A stretch of DNA of 64,000 bases from [Phialemoniopsis] sp. UDSM-2020 (taxonomy: Eukaryota > Ascomycota > Sordariomycetes > Thyridiales > Thyridiaceae), in contig JAEILZ010000008.1 of assembly GCA_018873225.1 (NCBI GenBank), positions 1,302,001-1,366,000 of the forward strand, in the 5' to 3' direction. The notes under the pieces are model-generated. The model ran no database searches, was not told the DNA's origin, and was given only the letters and a program-made list of their open reading frames with translations. Of the stretch, positions 41,282 through 53,041 are shown one piece after another. Position 1 is the stretch's first letter. Each line of letters starts with the position of its first letter. Made by a program: the position numbers and the translations under genes.

Positions 41282-42311
41282 ATGTTGCGTTACCCCACGA
41301 TAGCTTCGTTGTTGGCGGGCCTAGGCACCGTAGTCGCACACGGTGGTGGCCAGCACTATATCATCGATGGAGTGACATACAGAGGGTAGGTCTTTCCCAT
41401 TTCCAATCTTCAAGAGATAGAAATAGACTAACTGAGGCTGAATTCTGTCTGCAGTAATGAAAAGTTCATCAACAACACAGAGGGCAGCATTCAACGCGCA
41501 TGGAACTGGGATTACGACTACCACGGCCTCGTCCTGCACCACCCAGACATGGCCTGCGGCAACAACGGCGCGCCCCACTCTAATTCGCTCTACGCCCCGA
41601 TCCAGGCCGGCGACATCGTCACCGTCAACTACACCGTCGAGGATGGGCGCTTCACTCGCGAAGAGTGGTCTCGGCCCTACACCTTTGGACACCCGTACGG
41701 TCCCATGCTGGCCTACATGGCTGCCTGCCCGGAGGAGGGATGTGAGGGTGTTGACATCAAATCCCCAATATGGTTCAAGGTTTGGGAGGCAGGACTGCTA
41801 AACGGAACGTGGAAGCAGGGCCACTGGGCCATGGCCGATGTCTTCTGGGGCGCCAACCTCGACATCCCGACCCCGGCGACGCTCAAGCCCGGCAAATACC
41901 TCTTCCGGCACGAGATGGTGAATCTGGAAACTGGGCCGGTCCAGTGGTATCCCAATTGCATTCAGCTCGAAGTGACCGGGCAGGGCAATAGCCTTCCTAC
42001 AAGCGAGGAGCTTGTGGCCTTCCCAGGCGCCTATGATTATGTCAGTTCCGTCGGTTGAAATTCCTCTCGGTCTCTTTCGTTCATGTCGCCGTCTCTCCTA
42101 TCATTGGTTCTCTTTGCCTCAAACATCTGGACTGACATGGTGCTGCGTTTAGGACCTTGATAAGAGCTACTCTATGAGCCGTAGTGACTGGTTTCATTAT
42201 GAGCACGCCAATGATACCGTGAGTACACCTCCAAGCCTGGACTCGGACGGCAGCTAACGGAAAACGTCGAAGGTGTATCCGATGCCCGGGCCACCTGTGT
42301 GGCAGGGATAA
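41282..42311 (+). CDS. AA9-type lytic polysaccharide monooxygenase, secreted
   Basis: Four exons (41282-41385, 41455-42040, 42153-42218, 42273-42311) give 264 residues. The first 19 residues are a signal peptide, and the mature protein begins with His (VVA|HGGGQHY), the N-terminal copper-brace ligand. The second copper His lies in FGHPYGPMLAYMAAC (near residue 127) and the axial Tyr in QWYPNCIQLEV (near 223). Cys pairs are placed as in AA9. Such enzymes oxidatively cleave cellulose or related glycans outside the cell using copper and a reductant. The His motif has two residues before GP (HPYGP) instead of the common one, so substrate choice may differ. The last two short exons encode a tail (YSMSRSDWFHYEH) that would be missed if translation were followed into intron 2. 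Confidence 0.87.
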
Positions 42312-42707
42312 GAGGCAGGGGGTGTGCGGCCAGTCATTGATAGGCCTGACCTGCAATATGAAGATCAAGGGCAAAGTTGACCTTGCGCAAGGAGTTACTC
42401 AGTATGTTTGCTTCGCTGATTGGAACTTGAATGTCAAATGATGCCGGGGATACGTCAGCACATTACTTGAACACCATCCAAATTCAAAAGAATTTTGTGA
42501 TGTTTCTCTAAGATAGTAGATAACGCAAGAACATTCAAGTTCCTAAGCTTTTGAAAGCATGAGTAAGGTATCAAATTTTGAAGCGTTAATGAAGAATGAA
42601 AAAGCCAAGAGACTCCTTCACACGAAAGTAATTCTGACTACTCCTCGACCACCCTTCTCCCAATCGGGTAAGCTCAGCAATTTGAGATAGCTATCGCTGT
42701 CACTCTC
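42312..42707. other. Convergent 3' flank
   Basis: Between convergent genes; no gene seen. Confidence 0.5.
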
Positions 42708-44809
42708 TTACACATCAACAGCCTCCTTCTTCTCCGGGACAACGGTGTCGCTGCCGGCGGGTCCATTGACGCGGACCATTTGCGTGAGACCGATCTCGGT
42801 GTTGATCTCCTCCATGCGCTCAAAGTCGGCCTGAGACGTGCCCTCGGAGCCAAAGATAATGTCCTAAATCTCTTGATTAGCATACTCATTTCCCTTTCAT
42901 GATGAATGGAGGATGTCTCACCATCTCCTCGAGCGTCAGACGCTTCGTCTCGGGGACAAAGAACCAGATAAACGCGGCGCCCATGTACGTGAGTAGGCCG
43001 AAGAGGATGTACGTGCCGTAGGTGATGCCCTGGAGCATGTCGGGCGTGACCTGTCCGACGATGAAGTTGTTCCTGCGGTTACAGAATGTCAGTCCTCGCT
43101 GGTCTCAGAAAATCGGATCAAAGGTCCGGTCAGCACTTACATCCAGTTACTCGACGCGCCCAACGACACACCATACGGCCGCGAAGACAGAGGCCAAATC
43201 TCAGCGATGATGATCCACGCGCAAGGGCCCCAGGAGTAGCCAAAGTGGATGACGAACAGCCACACCATGCAGACCGCCGCCCAGCCGGCCGCCGCCTCGT
43301 CCATCCACCGGTTCATGTCCTTGGCCACGATGACGGCAATGATTATATGGCACGTTGCCATGCCTACAGCGCCCACAGCAAGCACCGGCTTGCGCCCGAT
43401 GCGGTCGATCCACAGCACCGAGGGGATGGTGGCGATGAACATGACGATGCCGACCACGCCCGTGGCCAGCAGCGACGTCGTGTTGCTGCTCATGCCGAGC
43501 TGCTTGAAGATGGTCGGCGCGTAGTACAGCACGGCGTTGATGCCCGTCCACTGCTGGAAGAACATGACGACGGTGCTCACGATCACGCGCTTGAACATGG
43601 CGCGCGTGCGGAACAGGCTGCCGATGGCGACGAACTGCAGCTTGAACGTGTTCCAGGCCGTCTGCTCGCGCAGGTGCGGGAAGTGCTCGGCGACGGTGCG
43701 CTTCTCGAACAGGGACTGGGCCTTGATCTCGAGGAACTCGAGCTCCATAAGCTCGTGGCCCGGCTCGAGCCCGCGCAGGTGCGCGAGCACGGCGCGCGCC
43801 TCGTCCTCGCGGCCGTGGTGGATGAGCCAGCGAGGGGAGAAGGGCATGAAGATCATGCCGAAGAAGAGGATGATGGCCGGGGCGAGCTGCAGGCAGATGG
43901 GGACGAGCCAGGCTGCGTCTGTCTGGGTTTCGACCGAGGTGCCGCCGATGTAGTTTGTACCGCTACACGTGGGGAATATGTTGTTAGTACTTTGGGCTTT
44001 ATCTTGCCATATGATGGGTGGTAATGGGGATATCATACTAGTCGATCCAGAAGCTGACCATGATACCAAAGGTGATGGCGAGCTGCTGCGTAGCGACGAG
44101 AGCGCCGCGGACCTCGGGAGGCGCGACTTCGGAGTTGTAGATCGGGACAATGGTGGCCAGGCCACCGACACCCATACCACTGCAAGCTCTCATGTCAGTT
44201 CATCGTGTCCAAGCTGCACCACCGGGCTGTGTGAACATACGTGATGAATCGTCCAGCCAGGATAGCCTGGTATCCAGCACTGATGGCAGTAGCCTGGATG
44301 ACCACGCCGAGCATGAAGACAGCACAAGCGACCAGAACACCGTACTTGCGCGACATGACCTCAGCAACAAACCCAGACAGCAGCGTGCCGAGCCAAGCGC
44401 CGAGCTCCAGAATGGCCGTCAGCCAGCCCTTCTTGGTCTGGTTTGCCGAGTCGTCGAAAGGGTCGTACTCGCCCATATCTGTTTATTTCATGCTGTCAGC
44501 CGACCTCGTAACCTAATCAAAGCCGTCTTTTCCCTTTGTCATCACTATCGCCAAGACAACGGCTCACGCTGCAAACATGAAAAAGAGACCCAAGGACTCA
44601 CGTTTCTTGAACGAAGGCATAGCGAGCACACCCGAGAACATGCCCTGGTTGTATCCGTACAGCACACCACCGATGCAGGCAAAGGCCGCGATGCGGAAGA
44701 CCTTGAAGTTCTTCCACAGGGCTCGCGCACCCGAGGCGCCCATGAGGGCCTGACGCCTGTGAAGGGCGGCATCGTAGAACGCGGTGCCCGCGTCGGCTCC
44801 GCCACCCAT
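42708..44809 (-). CDS. MFS sugar transporter (SP family)
   Basis: Six exons (44809-44602, 44478-44241, 44179-44039, 43962-43141, 43072-42922, 42863-42708) agree in phase and give 571 residues. Sugar-porter hallmarks are present in order: GYNQGMFSGVL in helix 1, GRFIT-GMGVGG after loop 4, PESPRW-like FSPRWLIHHGREDEA, FFQQWTGINAVLYYAPTIF in helix 7, DRIGRKPVL in loop 8-9, and PETKRLTLEEMD near the end. Twelve membrane spans are expected. Fungal relatives import hexoses, disaccharides or quinate at the plasma membrane. It is convergent with the AA9 gene, so both may serve plant-biomass use, though no shared control can be seen. The long + strand open frames in this gene are antisense shadows. 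Confidence 0.9.
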
Positions 44810-46741
44810 TGTTGCTGATTATCCTCTTGTTCGAAAGTTTAACTAGGTTCAAGTGAGATTGATGGGCCGAGTGCACGTCTGCCGGGAGCTGAAGAAACGA
44901 GAAGGAGCTGAAGGGCAAGGCAAGGCGCAGCAGCACTGAGACTTATCAAACACAAACGAAAGGGGATGGGCTCGGTTCCCAAAGACGCGGGAGATGGGAC
45001 ACACTCTTCTTAAGAAAGAGCCCGGGGCCCTGGGGTCAACGACGATCACCCATTAACCCCATTCGTACGTGCATGCGTACGAGAGGTAGGTGCTGCAATA
45101 ACACCGCTGCAATAAACACGCACAAACAGGCACAGACGGGCAACGCATTGTCCCACATATCCAACCCCATGTTCTGGACCCATCGGATCTGCTCACGGTC
45201 ATCAAGGGATTTTCTGGATTTTCCCGCGCAAATCACCAAGCAGAAACCGGAAGGGCAGATCAATTCCCACCCCCCAGAAGCGGGGACAGCCAGAGTGGTA
45301 GTGAACCAATACGCATACGCATTTCTGCTTACCTGACCCTTACCATAAGGCTCCATCTCGCCGGCGAACGAGACAGAATGCTACACCACCATCATCCCCC
45401 ATCCAAGAGACGGGCCGGGATGAGGGGTAAATTGGGGTTCGTTCGTCAGATATATCCTGGCCCTAACCACGCACTAGGTAGATGTGATGGGACAATGAAC
45501 CCCAGATGGTGGGCGCGCCGGATGAACGGTTAAGGTAGAACGGGCCCTGCACATATTGATGACCTCGAAAGGAGCGTTGGCACCATCGCAGACGCGGTCA
45601 TCTGTGCATCCCAAGCTTGAACCTGCTCGGTTTCCCATCCCGGGTCATCTTCCGGCGAAGGCCTCCACGGGGGCAAAACACGTCCTCCAAAGGGCGAAGA
45701 AACTAGACACCTCGTAACGAAACTTCCCCGGGCCAAGCACCGGGAAATCAACCGTTCGGCCTAGCTTCGGCAGAGACAGAAATCAAGCAAAGAGGCGGCG
45801 CGTGCAGATCATGTAGCTTACCTTGCTAGCTCCGGCTGCTGTCAAGGTGGACAGGGTAGCATCGGAGAGCAATTTAGCCTGAATCGCTTTGCTGGGGCAC
45901 CACAAATCGCAGACGCGGGACAAAATCCCCGGTCTCCATTGGCCCATGTTAAATCCCCGATCCCCAGCGGCAGTGCTTTGCGGAAAGAAATGAGGAGATG
46001 TATCGGGCCTTCTTGGCATCATCGGTAAGGAACCAAACCTTCGTACGCGCTACAACTTGCTTGAAGCGGAGCTTGACGAGCTTGAAGCTGGTCAGGTTGT
46101 TGAGATCGTTATGTAATCATCAGACCGCTGGGTCAGACTTCGAACCTCCAAGGAACGTCAGGTACGCTGGCAAAAACAAGCAAGTTCAAGTATCGATTTG
46201 TTCTCTTCTTGCGCATTTACTGCTTTGTTGAAATCCAAGTAAAATAATCATGCAAGGGTGGGCATATCATCCCCGCAATAGTCTATGTGACCACAAACGA
46301 AGCTCATGGCTAGTAAAGTACAAACAAATTCGAGAAGACAGCCCTCGATACCCTGCTAAGGAGTGATTATGGTAAGGGGCTATTCAGCCTTTCATCTTGT
46401 TCTCTTCGTCCCTTGACCTCCATGCTATGCCCTTTGGAAGGATCGTGATGTTGCGACAAACAAAAAGCCAACGTGTCGTTGCGTCCACGATAAATCAGCA
46501 AAAACAAAAGCCGCCAACGCCATCGAAAGGGTGATGTTCCCTTGAATAAGGTTTCCAGAGGTGCAGAATGAATGTATGCACCAGTCCCATCTCCGTGTTA
46601 ATGCAAATGAAAACCACGAGATGAGTCAACAGATAGGAGAAAAAGATGTAGAAAGAAAGAAAGAGAAAGAAAGATTGTGAGAATATCGGCTCGTGACCGG
46701 ACTATAAGCAGCAACAAAAGCAGAGTCATACTCATGAACCC
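44810..46741. other. Intergenic, no gene seen
   Basis: About 1.9 kb holding the upstream region of the sugar transporter and the 3' flank of the Myb-like gene. Open frames are short and without domains. Confidence 0.5.
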
Positions 46742-47857
46742 TCAGACCCTCCGGCCAGGGCCAGGATGGATGATCGCATCGATGCCCATCCCGCCCTCGC
46801 TTCCCAGGCGGCCCCCCGCACCAACAGCATAGCCACCCTGTTGGTGGTGCTGCGCGCTGCCGTACCCGGCCGCGTGGTGGTATCCCTGCGCGGCGTATGC
46901 GCTGTAGCCGTAGCCGCCGCTAGACGAGCTCGCGACCGACGAGTGCGGCTCAGGCGAGCTGCTGGCTCCGCCCCCGCCGTAGTGCGCCTGCATATCGTCC
47001 TCCTCCTCGTCCACGTCTACGGCCGGAGTCAGCCCTCCGATCCCCGAGATGCCGGAGTCGTCGTCATACCCCGATAGGCCCTGCTGGCCCATGTGCTGCT
47101 GTTGGCCGCCCTGCTCGAGTCGCTCGCGGCGGGCGCATGAGCGGCTTGCGGACTGGAGGTTCTTGAGGCCCCTGGACATGCACTGTTGCACCAAGACGTT
47201 AGTCAGGCTGCCTTTTCAAGTAAATTTCTTTTCCAAGGAGGCAAATCATACCTTCTGCTCAACGACGTTCCATTTCTCGCCGGTCCTTTGTGCCAGAGGT
47301 CCCCAGATCTCCTTGCGCATCGTCATGTACTCCCGCGCCAGCCTCTCCATCTTCCTCGCGTCCCAGTCGTCCGCGCCACGGCGCTCCATAAGACGCTCGT
47401 GGCGTTTGCGGCAGGCATTGGGAGTCTTGAAGGGAAAGTATGATGCTTGGATCTGAGCCCAGTTCTGGCCTTGCGCACGGGCCTGAAGCAGAGTGGCATC
47501 GTCCTGTGGGCTCCAAGCCCCTGAAGAGGCGCGGTGCTGCTGCGGCAGGCCGGTCGACGAGGACGATGAAGGCATGTCGGCTGCGGTGACGGGTGGAATG
47601 CTCAGCGGGGGAGGGGCGGCGACGGCGTAGGGGTCGTAGGTCTGGACGGAGAGTTGAGCTTGGGAGGAGGAAGCGCCCATGCCGTCGTAGTAGCCTCCGC
47701 CTACAGCCTGGCGAGAGGTCGTTGCGGTACCCGGGTAGTACGTCATGGTCGGAGCGAGAGACACGGGCATCGGCATGGTGTGCTGCTGTTGCTGTTGATG
47801 ATGGATTTGTTGGTGCTGGTGATGATGCTGGCTGCTTGAGCGAGTGTGTTTCGGCAT
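46742..47857 (-). CDS. Myb-like (SANT) DNA-binding protein, Gln/His- and Gly-rich
   Basis: Two exons (47857-47252, 47182-46742) give 348 residues. The N-terminus is a His/Gln-rich low-complexity stretch, followed by a Ser/Pro/Tyr-rich linker. One Myb-like repeat spans about residues 112-160: GAWSPQDDATLLQARAQGQN, W-x-x-IQASYFPFKTPNACRKRHERL. Its three aromatic/helical positions (W, W, F) match the SANT pattern, and the third helix is basic. A second helical region (KMERLAREYMTMRKEIW, WNVVEQK) follows across the intron. The C-terminus is acidic, then Gly/Ser/Tyr-rich and disordered. It is likely a nuclear regulator; targets are unknown. An unusually long (3 kb) upstream space suggests complex control. 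Confidence 0.85.
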
Positions 47858-50800
47858 GCTCTCAGTAATGCGTCGTGGATGACTGATGTAACAAAGAAAG
47901 GCTCGTGAAATAACAGAAAGAGACTCGTAGGTCTTAGCGATAGATGATAATGCTCCGTAGAAAATGGTACTTTTGTATCGTCAAAATGCACCGTCTATTT
48001 GGGTATCCTTGAGAATAGGAAAGATGACCAAGAAAAGAGATGGAGGATTAATGATTATTCGTGGAACATCAGCTGTGTCAGAGATTCGTGAAAGAGACTG
48101 TTGATATCGAGAGGGTCGAGATGGGCCTCAAGCCGGGAGGCGGAATGACGAAGGTTTCGAGGGTGAGAGCGAGAGAGGAAGGCAGGCTGTTTCGTATCAA
48201 ACGAATGAATGGCCTCCGGCAAGTGAGGATATCAGAGAGAGAGAGAGAGAAGCGAGGAAGACACAGACAGACACGAGAGAGACAAGAGAAAAAATGGAAA
48301 TGAAAAAGATAGGAAAAAAGACAAGAGGAAAGATCTTGTTTGGTCACGATGGTAGTGGTTTGGGGAGGCTCGAGGAGAAGAGACCAAAACGAGAGGCCGG
48401 CCGTCGACGGGGCGTTGATGGTCTTTTAAGGACGGGACGAGGTGTTGGTCGCGGAGGCCAGAGCGGCAGGGCAGACAGGGCAGCGGATAGGTCGAGCTAA
48501 TCTGGTGCGCGCGTGCGGCACCAAACAAAGAAGCAGAGTGTCTGGGGGCTGTCGATCTGAAACATGGGCAGATCAGCAGCTTCGTCTGTATGAAACCAGG
48601 TCGGCGTGTCTGAAGAGGCCGGCAGCGAGACCTAGGGCCGCGGATATTGGCTGAGAGGCATGTCGATGGCGTCTGTCTGAAGTTGGGCGGCTACATCGTC
48701 GACCGTCTTGTGGGTCAATCAAGCTTGGGAGAAGGAGGGCAAGGCGGCTAACGGGTCACGGATGGGGCCGCCAAGGTGGGCATTTGGGATGATGGAGAAG
48801 AAAGGAGCAGGATAGAGGGAAGGAGCAGTGACATCCGTTTTGGCGGACATACGCAGCACCGAGACCGGTACCGGTGCACAGTCCTCCAGGGCGGTAGAGT
48901 AGGAATACGCATGAAGTGAGAAAGGCAAGATCATCGGAGTTGGATGCACAGAGAGAAGAGACACGCGCGCGCCGACATACAGACATGCAGACCGGTGGGG
49001 AGCAAAGACTGCCGCTGTGGAGATGAAGAGGTCCCATCATTGACCAGGGCATGGAGGCGGAGACCGGGGGAGGGCGGCACGGGAGTGGTCTAAAATAGAA
49101 GGCTACCGCAAGGACAGCAGGCGTGGACACCCAAATAGGCGCCAGCCTCGCGGAAGGCAGAACAGCCGTGCTGAATAAAGAAAAAGATACAGTAGCAGTG
49201 CGTGGAGAGAGTGTGGTGTGCATGCCCGAGCACCAAGATGCCAAGCAGCAGGCAAGGGTGGGTGACTTGCAGGTAGAAAGTACGGTCCTGTGCTCTGCGA
49301 CGAGAGCAAGACTACCGCAAATGAAAAGGCGACAAAAATGCCAGGAAGAATTTGGAATCAAAAGCAAAGACAAAGGGCAGGCAGACGCAAGCCCCAGGCC
49401 ATCATGAAGCCACACAAACTAGCGAGCGAGATGGCATCAAAGACAGGGAGAAGCAGGCACACAATGACCTCCAAAGCGCATCGCTTGATACGATGGGCAG
49501 GTCTCACACTCCACGATGGGTTGACTTGCCCAATCCCTCTGTCCAAAGAAACTTGCACGCAGAGCAGCCGATAAAAGGAGCAAAAGAATGACAAGCAGGA
49601 AAATGAACAGACTTTTCTGCGAGGAGAGAGACAGAAAGCAGGCAGGGCAGCGAGGCGGGAAGGGTACCTTGCAGCATCATAGATTGCCCTGCAGGTGCGG
49701 GGTACCTACCCTTCCGTCCATCCATCCCGAAGGTCTGGGTGCGAATCAGAACGAGAGCAATTGAGGTCCAAAATAGACTTTGAAACATCTTCGCAATCTG
49801 GATGTTTCTCTAGGCTGCTCGGGAGCATCAGACTCCGTAGGATTGGTCCCGGGCGGTAAACATTGCAGGTCAAAAGAAAGGGGGGAGATGGTGAATGATG
49901 ATGGAGAAAAGCACCGAGCTCCAGGGCTGAGGTTGGAAGGGGGGAAAGAAAAGCTGCTGCAGGCGCGCGTCTAAAAATTAGCATGTCTTTCCAGGCTTAG
50001 CTCGGTCGCTATTTATGGCCCTGTAGTGGGCTGAGTCCGCCCTCATTGGCTGGCGCCAAATTGCCAATGTACCACTTGCCATTGCCAGATTAGCCAGGCG
50101 GGGCAGGTACCGGGGCAAGCAAGAGCGACACCACCACCTGATTTGTACACCAACAACAGCTCATGCACGCTCGCATCTCATCGCCATCCCCAGCATAGTA
50201 ACGTATGATCCCAACTAGGAAGAAATGTACAGAAAGATGGCCGTATGCGATCCTCTGTTTCGAATCATGTCTGTTGGCTCTTTTCACGAGCCCGCTATGA
50301 CAATGTGCTGCTAAAACCGTTAGCTTCTTCAACCATGAAGTCGCGTCAAGCAGGGAAATCATCGTCGCTCCTAGCGGTTCAAGCTTGCGCATCAGCGCTT
50401 ACGATTCTGACCTTCCGAAATTCCGTTCTCGAGTGCAGCGAAAATCACAGTCATTGCTTCACCAATCTCACCATTTCCAGTAGCATTCCCCCAGGCCTTG
50501 AGCTAGGCCGCCCAACCGGAAGCCTCGCCGGACCGCACTAGACAGTCGTGGACGACCGCGACCCTAACTGGGCCGGTCCCACGAGGCCGTGAAACAACAG
50601 AATTGTTTCTCCCCGCCCAGTCTGCCTACGTCTTGACCGCCAGACCGCTTGTTTCATCGCTGCAAGCACTCAAAAGGGACGACCAACAGGCAAAATCTGC
50701 AGTATTTGAACACAAGTAGTGAGATTTCCGGTGTAGACCCTGCCGTATATCGTAGGTAGTGTACAAAGTAAAATGAAGAACAATGGCCCCCAAACAGATG

Positions 50801-50908
50801 CTCTACCCATGCCTCCAACAACCAACATGCAATGCAGATGATGCTCTACTCTATCAGACGACAATTCTCGTACACCAACTTCCTTCTCCTATTTCCAACA
50901 GTAGTCGA
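47858..50908. promoter_or_regulatory. 3-kb upstream region of the Myb-like gene
   Basis: No gene is supported here. A TATA-like GCTATTTATGG lies near 50009, more than 2 kb before the start codon, and G/A-rich sequence fills much of the space on the + strand (C/T-rich on the coding strand). This fits a long 5' leader or a large promoter, as found for developmental regulators, but could also hide a noncoding transcript. Confidence 0.4.
48234..48251. repeat. (GA)n microsatellite
   Basis: About nine GA units within a G/A-rich stretch (48220-48310) upstream of the Myb-like gene. Confidence 0.85.
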
Positions 50909-52510
50909 TCACCTAGGCGCAGCAGGCGCCGCGGTCGCCACCACAACCTGATCGTCCTCGACGTCCTCCCACTCGTCTTCGTCAATCAGGTCTGGCTCGC
51001 CCATCACGCTGCGCCACGCCCGCTGCCACATACCCTTCTTCTGCAGCAGGGCGAACACCAGGATGACGGGCAAATGCCACACGCTCGCCCAGAACAAGCC
51101 CCGCGCCGACCCAGCCTGGCCCTCAAGCTTCCAGAACCTGTATGAGTCGCGTAGCACCCATGCGTTGACCGGTAGCGTCGTGATCGCAAACGTCCACTCC
51201 GTCACGCCGGCCGCACAGAGCCCAACGCACAGCGGAATGAAGACGAAGCCGTAGCGCAGTGCCACGCGCCCGTTGCGCGCTGGATTCACCCACGCTAGCA
51301 TCTTGAGCCCGGCGTTCTTGTACTCCTCCCTGATAGACCACGAGAGCGCCATAAAGTGCGGAAACTGCCACGCGTAGAGCAGGAATGCAAGGATCCAACC
51401 TCCAATGCTGGAACCGTCAGAGGCGAATAGTAGCTCTCTGAATGAGCCGTCGCCCGTGGCCGACTCGCCTGCCGCCGCAGCCCAGCCCATGAGCGGCGGT
51501 ATACCTCCAACCAGAGCCCCGACCCAGGTATTCAGCCAGTGTAGGCGTTTCATCGGCGTGTAGATACCCGCGTAGAGGACGATATTGGCCAAGCCCAGGA
51601 AGGCTACGGTGGGATTAACGCCAAATTGCAGCGCGGCTACGCCTGACACGCCGCAGACAATAGCGAATATAACAGCGGCACGCTTTGAGATCATGTTACG
51701 GACCAGCGGTCGATTCCGGGTCCGTGTCATCTTTGAATCGGTATCGGGTTCGTAGATCATGTTGAAGGCGTTTGCGGACGCCGAGCACAGCGTCGTTCCC
51801 GTCGTCAGGAAAAGGAGCGTAAGGGGCGATAATGACGGCGTAGTAGCGGCGACCTCGTTGAGTAGAGAGGAAGAGAGGAAGGAAGGGACGGGGTAGAGGG
51901 CGTAAGGCGCCATGGCCGTGAGAACAACCAAGGTCGTCAGGCGCGGCTTCGAGAGGGAGAGGACGGCGGAAAGGTATCGCTTGAGGGAGTCGGGTCGTTG
52001 CTTTTCGGCGAAGGTGGTGAGTGTCGAGGATGCATTGGAGGGAAGATCGCTCGGCGAGCCGTTATCGCCGGCAGCGGCAGCCGCTTCTGCGGCGGCCTTG
52101 CGGCGGGCGGCCTGTCGCCTTCGATGGGGCAGATCTTGGTCTATGTATAGGTTCGACGACGCCGTCGTAGCATCTTGGCCAGAGGCCTTTGAAGTCTCGG
52201 CTGAAGCAGCAGACGAAGAGTTGCCGCCGACGGTCGACGATGTAGCTACCGGCCGGGTAGATTTGGGCAGTATGCTAAACCGCTCAAAGATGGTGTTGGA
52301 GAGGAAGTAGCCCGAGTTCAGTCGCCGCGAAGCTACCGCTGTGGCGGCAGCGGCCTGTCGTGACTTCGAGGTCGTCGAGAGAAAGCTTCCGAAGCTTCCC
52401 TCGCCAGCCGGTCGCCGTGCACGGCTGAGCTGTGGCAGCACCGGCCGCTTGGCGCATTGGCTGCAGACGCGGCCATTCAAGGCGCGCATGGTGAGGCCCG
52501 GCGGTCGCAT
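50909..52510 (-). CDS. COX10: Protoheme IX farnesyltransferase, mitochondrial
   Basis: Single exon, 533 residues, ATG at 52510. The first ~150 residues are basic, Ser/Ala-rich and disordered, as for a mitochondrial targeting region. The UbiA-type prenyltransferase core starts near residue 185 (LSLSKPRLTTLVVLTAMAPY). It contains the Asp-rich catalytic motif NMIYEPDTDSKMTRTRNRPL (N-x3-D/E-x-D-x2-M-x-RT-x-x-RP) near 248. The second conserved loop is YTPMKRLHWLNTWVGALVGG, followed by PPLMGW. About seven to nine membrane spans are visible. The enzyme adds a farnesyl chain to heme b to make heme o, the first step of heme a synthesis for cytochrome c oxidase, in the inner mitochondrial membrane. The C-terminus has an extra acidic/Ala-rich tail. 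Confidence 0.95.
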   Translation of the reverse strand: MRPPGLTMRALNGRVCSQCAKRPVLPQLSRARRPAGEGSFGSFLSTTSKSRQAAAATAVASRRLNSGYFLSNTIFERFSILPKSTRPVATSSTVGGNSSSAASAETSKASGQDATTASSNLYIDQDLPHRRRQAARRKAAAEAAAAAGDNGSPSDLPSNASSTLTTFAEKQRPDSLKRYLSAVLSLSKPRLTTLVVLTAMAPYALYPVPSFLSSSLLNEVAATTPSLSPLTLLFLTTGTTLCSASANAFNMIYEPDTDSKMTRTRNRPLVRNMISKRAAVIFAIVCGVSGVAALQFGVNPTVAFLGLANIVLYAGIYTPMKRLHWLNTWVGALVGGIPPLMGWAAAAGESATGDGSFRELLFASDGSSIGGWILAFLLYAWQFPHFMALSWSIREEYKNAGLKMLAWVNPARNGRVALRYGFVFIPLCVGLCAAGVTEWTFAITTLPVNAWVLRDSYRFWKLEGQAGSARGLFWASVWHLPVILVFALLQKKGMWQRAWRSVMGEPDLIDEDEWEDVEDDQVVVATAAPAAPR

Positions 52511-53041
52511 CGTAGAGTGACTCTATGGCTCATGGCGCCATAGTCCGGGCGTCACAATTGAGAGTGTCTCGTCCCAAGAAGCGGGGGGAGCGAGGTCGTG
52601 ATCGCAATGAGGAGGGCAAATCCGTGTGGTGTGTTGTGAGATCAGATCACCTTGGATCGTCAATTCTCAAATCGGAAGTTTTGCTGGACGCCACATTTGT
52701 GGCTGCCGTGACTTCACCCGACCCACTTTTCCAACACACACTGACGCGACCTCCTTCCTCCAAGTCCCAGGTGGCTCTTGCTTGATGTCGAGCATGACTG
52801 TACGGAAATATAATCCTCATATTACCACATTTCTCTCGTGGAGCTTCTATATTCACGTTTAATAATGGGTTTGGATGCACACATGAACCGGAGATCCCCG
52901 GCCAAATCACTACCCAGAACAGCATGCTCCTGAGAAAAAAAGAGTACTTCGTACAAGGACTGCGGGCTCGAAGTAAATCCAGTAGGTCGTTAATTGATCT
53001 TCTATATATAATATGAAGCTGATTCGGGCTTTCCGGGCCAT
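52511..53041. other. Intergenic, promoter of COX10
   Basis: 531 bp upstream of COX10 and downstream of the next minus-strand gene. A short TATATATAAT run near 53003 is the only clear TA tract seen in noncoding DNA outside the mosaic block. Confidence 0.5.

Noticed and set aside
43086..44024. Plus-strand open frame of 312 codons
   Set aside because: Antisense of the sugar transporter; His/Arg/Ala-rich composition is a codon-bias artefact.
45036..45356. 106-codon minus-strand frame upstream of the sugar transporter
   Set aside because: No ATG in good context with domain support; composition not gene-like.
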